A stretch of 64,000 nucleotides of DNA, taken from Allobosea sp035944375. GTDB lineage: Bacteria > Pseudomonadota > Alphaproteobacteria > Rhizobiales > Beijerinckiaceae. The notes beneath the pieces were generated by a model that worked only from the letters and a program-made list of their open reading frames with translations, ran no database searches and was not told where the DNA came from. Shown here piece after piece: positions 59,870-64,000 of this stretch (the stretch's first letter is position 1; each line of letters starts with the position of its first letter). The stretch is taken from assembly GCF_035944375.1 (NCBI RefSeq), contig NZ_DASZBE010000023.1; one strand, 5' to 3'. Position numbers and translations under genes: made by a program.

Positions 59870-60753
59870 GCGGCGGACCTCGTTCCGGCCATCGGCGCCG
59901 TCTGATAGACCGTGGGGACCACCTGGCGCAGCGGGCCAATTCCGCTGCCGGCCATCGATTCCGAATGGCCCAGCATCAGGTAGCCGCCCGGGCGAAGATG
60001 CGAAGCCAGCCGCGTCAGGACGGCCTGCTGCGTCGGCTTGTCGAAATAGATCAAGACGTTGCGGCAGAAGATGACGTCGACGTCGCGGTCGAAGGGATAG
60101 GCTTCGTCCATCAGGTTGAGTCGCTCGAAATGCACGGTGCGCCGCAGCTCCGGCGTCACGCGCACCACGTCCTCGCGGGGATCGCGCGAGCGCATCAAGT
60201 AGCGCTGCTGCATCGCGGCCGGCACCGGCGCGACGAAGGCGCGCGGATAGATCGCGGTGCGCGCCTCGCGCAGCACTTCGGTCGAGATGTCGGTGCCCAG
60301 GATCGAGAAGCGCGCGACCTTCCCGGCGGCGACGAGGTCCTGCAGCACCATCGCCGCCGTGTAGGCTTCGGCGCCCGTCGAGGAGGCGGCGCTCCAGACC
60401 TTGAGCTGTGGCGGCCGGCCACCCTGGCGCTGCGTCAGCTGCGGCACGGCAACCTCGCGCAGGAAGTCGAAATGGCTCGGCTCGCGGAAGAAGTCCGTCT
60501 TGTTGGTGGTGACGCAATCGATCAGGTGGACGGTCTCGGCCTCCAGCCCGCCCTGATCGAAGAGATGCGCGCCATAGGCGGTGAGGCCCGCCAACTGCAG
60601 GGCCCGCACGCGCTTGCGCAGGCGCCCCTCGACCATGGTCCGCTTGGTCTGGGGCAGCTTGATGCCGACCCGCGCCTCGATGAACTTCGCGATCGCGTTG
60701 AAATGCTTGTCGGAGAGGTGATCGTAGGCGTCTGCCGCCTGCTGCTTGCTCAC
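59866..60753 (-). CDS. cheR: CheR, MCP methyltransferase
   Basis: A 295-residue SAM-dependent methyltransferase. The N-terminal helical domain includes FIEARVGIKLPQTKRTMVEG; NKTDFFREPSHFDFL and the SAM loop VWSAASSTGAEAYTAAM follow (GAE here replaces the GEE of enteric CheR), then VDVIFCRNVLIYFDKPTQ. It methylates glutamates of the MCPs encoded upstream. It lies 1 bp after cheW. Confidence 0.95.
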   Translation of the reverse strand: MSKQQAADAYDHLSDKHFNAIAKFIEARVGIKLPQTKRTMVEGRLRKRVRALQLAGLTAYGAHLFDQGGLEAETVHLIDCVTTNKTDFFREPSHFDFLREVAVPQLTQRQGGRPPQLKVWSAASSTGAEAYTAAMVLQDLVAAGKVARFSILGTDISTEVLREARTAIYPRAFVAPVPAAMQQRYLMRSRDPREDVVRVTPELRRTVHFERLNLMDEAYPFDRDVDVIFCRNVLIYFDKPTQQAVLTRLASHLRPGGYLMLGHSESMAGSGIGPLRQVVPTVYQTAPMAGTRSAA

Positions 60754-60754
60754 G

Positions 60755-61237
60755 TCACGCAGCCCTTTCCGGTGCGATGGCCGGCAGCTGGGGCAGATCG
60801 TCCGCCTCCATCAGCCGCTCGAGATCGAAGACGACGATGAAGGATTCGCCCTTGCGGCCGATGCCGGCGATGTAGTTCGACTGCCAGCGGCCGCCGACGT
60901 CGGGCGCCGCTTCGGTCTGGTCGTCGTCGAGCCCGGTGACCTCGAAGACGCGGTCGGCGACGAAGCCGACGCCCATGGTGCGGCCCTTGACCGGCACGTC
61001 GAGGATGATGATCCGCGTCGCGTCGGTGGGCTCGGCGCGGGGCAGCCCGAGCTTGGTGCGCAGGTCGACGATCGGGTAACCGGCGCCGCGGACATCGATC
61101 ATGCCGAGCAGGAAATTCGGGGCATGCGGCAGCTTCGAGATCGGCCGCATGTCCAGAATTTCCCGGACATTGCGGATATCGATGCCGAACAGCTCCTGGT
61201 CGATGCCGAGCGTCAGATATTGGGCGGTATCAGCCAT
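60755..61237 (-). CDS. cheW: CheW, chemotaxis coupling protein
   Basis: A 160-residue SH3-like protein. QYLTLGIDQELFGIDIRNVR, EILDMRPISKLPHAPNFLLG and MIDVRGAGYPIVDLRTKLGL are textbook CheW. It connects MCPs to CheA; no cheA is in the window, so the kinase must be encoded elsewhere, possibly just beyond the right edge. Confidence 0.95.
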   Translation of the reverse strand: MADTAQYLTLGIDQELFGIDIRNVREILDMRPISKLPHAPNFLLGMIDVRGAGYPIVDLRTKLGLPRAEPTDATRIIILDVPVKGRTMGVGFVADRVFEVTGLDDDQTEAAPDVGGRWQSNYIAGIGRKGESFIVVFDLERLMEADDLPQLPAIAPERAA

Positions 61238-61303
61238 GGCGACCTCGCGTTGAAAGCTTGAGGTGGCGGCCGGCCCCGGTCGTGCCGGGGCCGGTACGCC
61301 TCG

Positions 61304-63496
61304 TCAGTTACGGTGAAAGGCGGCGTCGTCCTGGTCCTCGCCGCCGGCGAGGTCGAAGGAGAAGCCGCCATTGGCGACCTTGCGGGCCGGCCTGGCAGCG
61401 GGCGCCTTCTTCGGCTGGATCGCGGCGGCCATGCTGGCGGCCTTGCCGCGCAGCTGCTTGACCGCCTTGGTGACGGGCTCGGCGGCCTGGACCGGCGTCG
61501 TCCGCTCGTCGAGCCTGAAGAAGGCGATGGTGGTCTGGAGCTGCTCGGCCTGGGCGGCGAGTTCCTCGGAGGTGGCGGAGACCTCCTCGGAGGCCGCCGC
61601 GTTCTGCTGGGTGACCTTGTCGAGCTGCTGGATCGCCTGGTTGATCTGCGTTGAGCCGACATCCTGCTCGCGGCAGGCGGCGGTGATCTCCTCGACCAGT
61701 TCGGCGGTCTTCTTGATGTCGGGCACCAGCTTGGCCAGCATCGAGCCGGCTTCCTGCGCGACCTTCACCGTGTCGACCGAGAGCGTGCCGATCTCGGCCG
61801 CGGCCGCCTGGCTGCGCTCGGCGAGCTTGCGCACCTCGGAGGCGACCACCGCGAAGCCCTTGCCATGCTCGCCGGCACGGGCGGCTTCGACCGCCGCGTT
61901 GAGGGCCAGCAGATCGGTCTGGCGGGCGATCTCCTGCACGATGTTGATCTTCTGGGCGATGGTCTGCATCGCCTCCACCGCCTTGCCGACGGCAACGCCC
62001 GAGGCTTCCGCATCGCGCGAGGACTGGGCCGCCATCTTCTCGGTGGTGGCGGCGTTCTCGGCGTTCTGCTTCACATTGGCCGCCATCTCCTCCATCGAGG
62101 AGGAGGCCTCCTCGGTCGACGAGGCCTGCTCGGTCGAGCCCTGCGAGAGCTGCTCGGCGCTGGCCGAGAGTTCCTGCGAACCCGCCGACATGTTCTCGGC
62201 GGCGCCGCTGACCTGGGCCACCACCTCGCGCAGCTTGGTGACCATGTTCTCGAGCGCGATGCCGAGCGTGTCCTTCTCGGAGAGCGGCCTGGCCTCGACC
62301 GTGAGGTCGCCCGAGGCGATCGAATCCGCGACCGCCGCGGTGGCGTTGAGATTGGCGGTCATGGTGTTGAGCGAGGTCACGAGATCGCTGATCTCGTCAT
62401 TGCTGTTCACCGCGATGGTCTGGCTGAGATCGCCGATGGCCACGGCATTGGCGAGGCCGACGGCGCTGGCCAGGCCGCGGCTGATGCTCAGCGCGATCCA
62501 GGTGGCGGCGCCGATTGCGATCAGGAAGGTACCGAGGACGATCGCGAGGAGAAGGTTCTTGAAGAAGGCCGCTTCGTCCTGCGCCGCCTTGCTGATCTCG
62601 GCCATCTGGGCGTCGACCATCTTGCTGTAGGCGCTGTAGGCCTCCATCGCCTGCACGGCCGTGGTGCGAACCTCGGTGGTGGACAGCGTCGTCGCCTTGA
62701 TCGGACCGGCTTCGGCGGCGATCTTCGCGACGCGCAGGATCGAGTCGATCGCATTGTCGAAGGCGCCGAGCATCGGCCCGGTCGCGATGCCGAACTCCTG
62801 CATCGGCGCGGCGCCCTTGGCGAGCACCTGCCGGACCACGGCGGCCTGGCTTTCGATCTGCTTGTGATCGCGTTCGATCTCCTCGACCGTCGTGCCCGAG
62901 AGCATGACCGAGACGAGGCGCGAGAGGCGCAGCCATTCGAGGCGGGCGTTGAACATCCCGATGCCGGCGCGCAGCATCTCGGGCGAGGCCGTGGGGGCGG
63001 TGGCCGCCGCGATGACAGGGTTGGTCGTCGCGGTGACGGCCGAGATCAGGGGCTGCGTCTCGCTGTCCCAGAGCGCGGCGGCACGGCTGGCGGAGTTCAG
63101 CTTGGCATAGGCCAGGGCGCGCGACTGGGCGTCGACATAGGCCTTGCGCTTGGCATGGGCCTCGTCGAGCAGCTTGCGGCCGGCCGGGCTGGCGAGATGA
63201 TGAAGCTCGCCATGCAGCTTTTCGGTTTCGGCCCGCAGCGTCGCGTTCTCCGCGATGAAGCGCGCGATGTCCTGGTCGGTCTTGGCCAGCAACGTGTTCT
63301 TCTCGGCCCGGATCTCGAGCAGCATGTGGTTGTTGAGTTCGTCGAGCGCCTCGACCCGCTTGGACTGCTCGATGATCTCGGTCTGGGCTTCGGCCAGTGC
63401 GCCGAGTTTCCAGTAGGCGAGGCCGCCTGCCACCGTCGACAGGGCGATGACGACGCCGAAGGCGCCGGCCAGTTTGGCTTTGATGGTCAAACGCAT
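61304..63496 (-). CDS. Methyl-accepting chemotaxis protein
   Basis: A 730-residue transmembrane receptor. Helix 1 is at residues about 7-30 (LAGAFGVVIALSTVAGGLAY region), a roughly 270-residue periplasmic helical sensor follows, and helix 2 is NLLLAIVLGTFLIAIGAATW. HAMP-type segments come next, and the signalling hairpin tip reads EIARQTDLLALNAAVEAARA, GEHGKGFAVVASEVRKLAER. The C-terminal linker ends GGEDQDDAAFHRN, an acidic tail shared with the next MCP. ATG 63496 (MRLTIKAKL) is preferred; an ATG 36 bp upstream would only add MSDSPQNLVSPV. It precedes cheW by 66 bp. Confidence 0.93.
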   Translation of the reverse strand: MRLTIKAKLAGAFGVVIALSTVAGGLAYWKLGALAEAQTEIIEQSKRVEALDELNNHMLLEIRAEKNTLLAKTDQDIARFIAENATLRAETEKLHGELHHLASPAGRKLLDEAHAKRKAYVDAQSRALAYAKLNSASRAAALWDSETQPLISAVTATTNPVIAAATAPTASPEMLRAGIGMFNARLEWLRLSRLVSVMLSGTTVEEIERDHKQIESQAAVVRQVLAKGAAPMQEFGIATGPMLGAFDNAIDSILRVAKIAAEAGPIKATTLSTTEVRTTAVQAMEAYSAYSKMVDAQMAEISKAAQDEAAFFKNLLLAIVLGTFLIAIGAATWIALSISRGLASAVGLANAVAIGDLSQTIAVNSNDEISDLVTSLNTMTANLNATAAVADSIASGDLTVEARPLSEKDTLGIALENMVTKLREVVAQVSGAAENMSAGSQELSASAEQLSQGSTEQASSTEEASSSMEEMAANVKQNAENAATTEKMAAQSSRDAEASGVAVGKAVEAMQTIAQKINIVQEIARQTDLLALNAAVEAARAGEHGKGFAVVASEVRKLAERSQAAAAEIGTLSVDTVKVAQEAGSMLAKLVPDIKKTAELVEEITAACREQDVGSTQINQAIQQLDKVTQQNAAASEEVSATSEELAAQAEQLQTTIAFFRLDERTTPVQAAEPVTKAVKQLRGKAASMAAAIQPKKAPAARPARKVANGGFSFDLAGGEDQDDAAFHRN

Positions 63497-63585
63497 GACA
63501 GGACTCACTAGGTTCTGGGGACTATCCGACATGGCAGGCCGGGCATTGTTGGGAGCCTCCGCTTAGACGGAGGCTCCGTTCGTCT

Positions 63586-64000
63586 TCAGGAGGCGCGGCT
63601 GAACGCGGCGTCGTGCTCGTCGCCCCCCTCGTCGAGGGCGAAGTCGAAGCCACCCTTCGAGGCCTTGGCGAAGCGCGCCGGCGCCTTGCGCGGCTGCGAT
63701 GCAGCCTTCATCTGCTTCGCCTTGGCCTTGAGCTGGCCAACCGCCTGGTGCGTCGCGGCGACGCGCTCGTCGAGCTTGAAGAAGGCGATGGTGGTCTGGA
63801 GCTGCTCGGCCTGGGCGGCGAGTTCCTCGGAGGTGGCGGAGACCTCCTCGGAGGCCGCGGCGTTCTGCTGGGTGACCTTGTCGAGCTGCTGGATCGCCTG
63901 GTTGATCTGGGTCGAGCCGACATCCTGCTCGCGGCAGGCGGCGGTGATCTCCTCGACCAGTTCGGCGGTCTTCTTGATGTCGGGCACCAGCTTGGCCAGC
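63586..64000 (-). CDS. Methyl-accepting chemotaxis protein (partial, N-terminus beyond right edge)
   Basis: The last 138 or so codons of a second MCP. It begins in LAKLVPDIKKTAELVEEITA of the signalling domain, and the sequence is identical to the first MCP through QTTIAFF. The linker diverges and ends ALDEGGDEHDAAFSRAS, again an acidic tail with a DAAF-x-R core. The start lies right of the window. It is the first visible gene of the che operon, 90 bp upstream of the complete MCP. Confidence 0.93.
   Translation of the reverse strand, partial: LAKLVPDIKKTAELVEEITAACREQDVGSTQINQAIQQLDKVTQQNAAASEEVSATSEELAAQAEQLQTTIAFFKLDERVAATHQAVGQLKAKAKQMKAASQPRKAPARFAKASKGGFDFALDEGGDEHDAAFSRAS
63778..64000. 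repeat. Direct repeat of MCP signalling-domain DNA (other copy 61517-61739)
   Basis: The 223 bp visible here match 61517-61739 with three differences, all silent (GCC/GCG-type changes and CTGCGTT/CTGGGTC), at an offset of 2261 bp. This indicates recent tandem duplication or gene conversion between the two MCP genes; the repeat probably continues past the right edge. Confidence 0.9.

Overview
The window is high-GC DNA (roughly two thirds G+C by eye) packed with genes, many joined by 4-bp ATGA/GTGA overlaps. A MucR/Ros regulator, general-L-amino-acid-type binding proteins, DUF2934, Sox genes, a che cluster and a large stock of ABC/TRAP uptake systems point to an alphaproteobacterium of the order Hyphomicrobiales. 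A Bosea-like organism fits well (the genus is known for thiosulfate oxidation), but the genus is inference. No tRNA, rRNA, CRISPR array, transposase or phage gene was seen; the window reads as chromosome.

Layout. (1) 1-3.2 kb, minus: a canonical cobalamin riboswitch leads into a methyltransferase, a Tat-exported NikA/DppA-type binding protein and a DppB-type permease that runs off the left edge. (2) 3.3-8.7 kb: a COG0523 metal GTPase (zigA-like) behind a Zur-like box, divergent from a DUF2946 protein, a PCuAC copper chaperone and a complete FecBCD-type importer. (3) 8.7-13.8 kb: an AapJ-like binding protein, a Cys/Met-type PLP lyase, a LysR regulator and a phosphodiesterase. (4) 13.8-19.4 kb, minus: a Tat-exported molybdenum hydroxylase (iorAB-type) followed by soxX-soxY-soxZ-soxA, without soxB or soxCD, then DUF2934. 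(5) 19.5-23.7 kb: a Pat-type acyl-CoA-synthetase/GNAT fusion and SelO. (6) 23.7-30.9 kb: LysR, a SAF-domain oxidoreductase, a TRAP transporter and a gamma-glutamyltransferase homologue. (7) 30.9-40.2 kb: an opine/amine catabolic operon with a PotABCD-type importer, a three-part flavin/2Fe-2S dehydrogenase, a second flavin oxidase and RidA, divergent from an OccR-like LysR regulator. (8) 40.2-46.9 kb: an RND efflux operon with its divergent TetR. (9) 46.9-56.2 kb: cyclic-amide/pyrimidine-type catabolism (two amidohydrolases, SDR, NMT1-type ABC importer, LysR, acetamidase/formamidase) with a LOG-family gene inserted. (10) 56.3-64 kb, minus: MucR, then a chemotaxis operon: two near-duplicate MCPs, CheW, CheR, CheB and a soluble MCP-like protein with CheZ-like motifs.

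The most promising unusual systems are the B12-riboswitch-controlled methyltransferase/chelate-uptake operon; the reduced Sox set joined to a molybdenum hydroxylase, with a SoxY whose sulfur-carrying C-terminus is not the usual GGCGG; and the MCP-like protein at the end of the che operon, which carries a D-x3-Q pair and a C-terminal DVDDFLF resembling the catalytic and CheY-binding elements of CheZ. All functional assignments are homology judgements made by reading; no database search was run.
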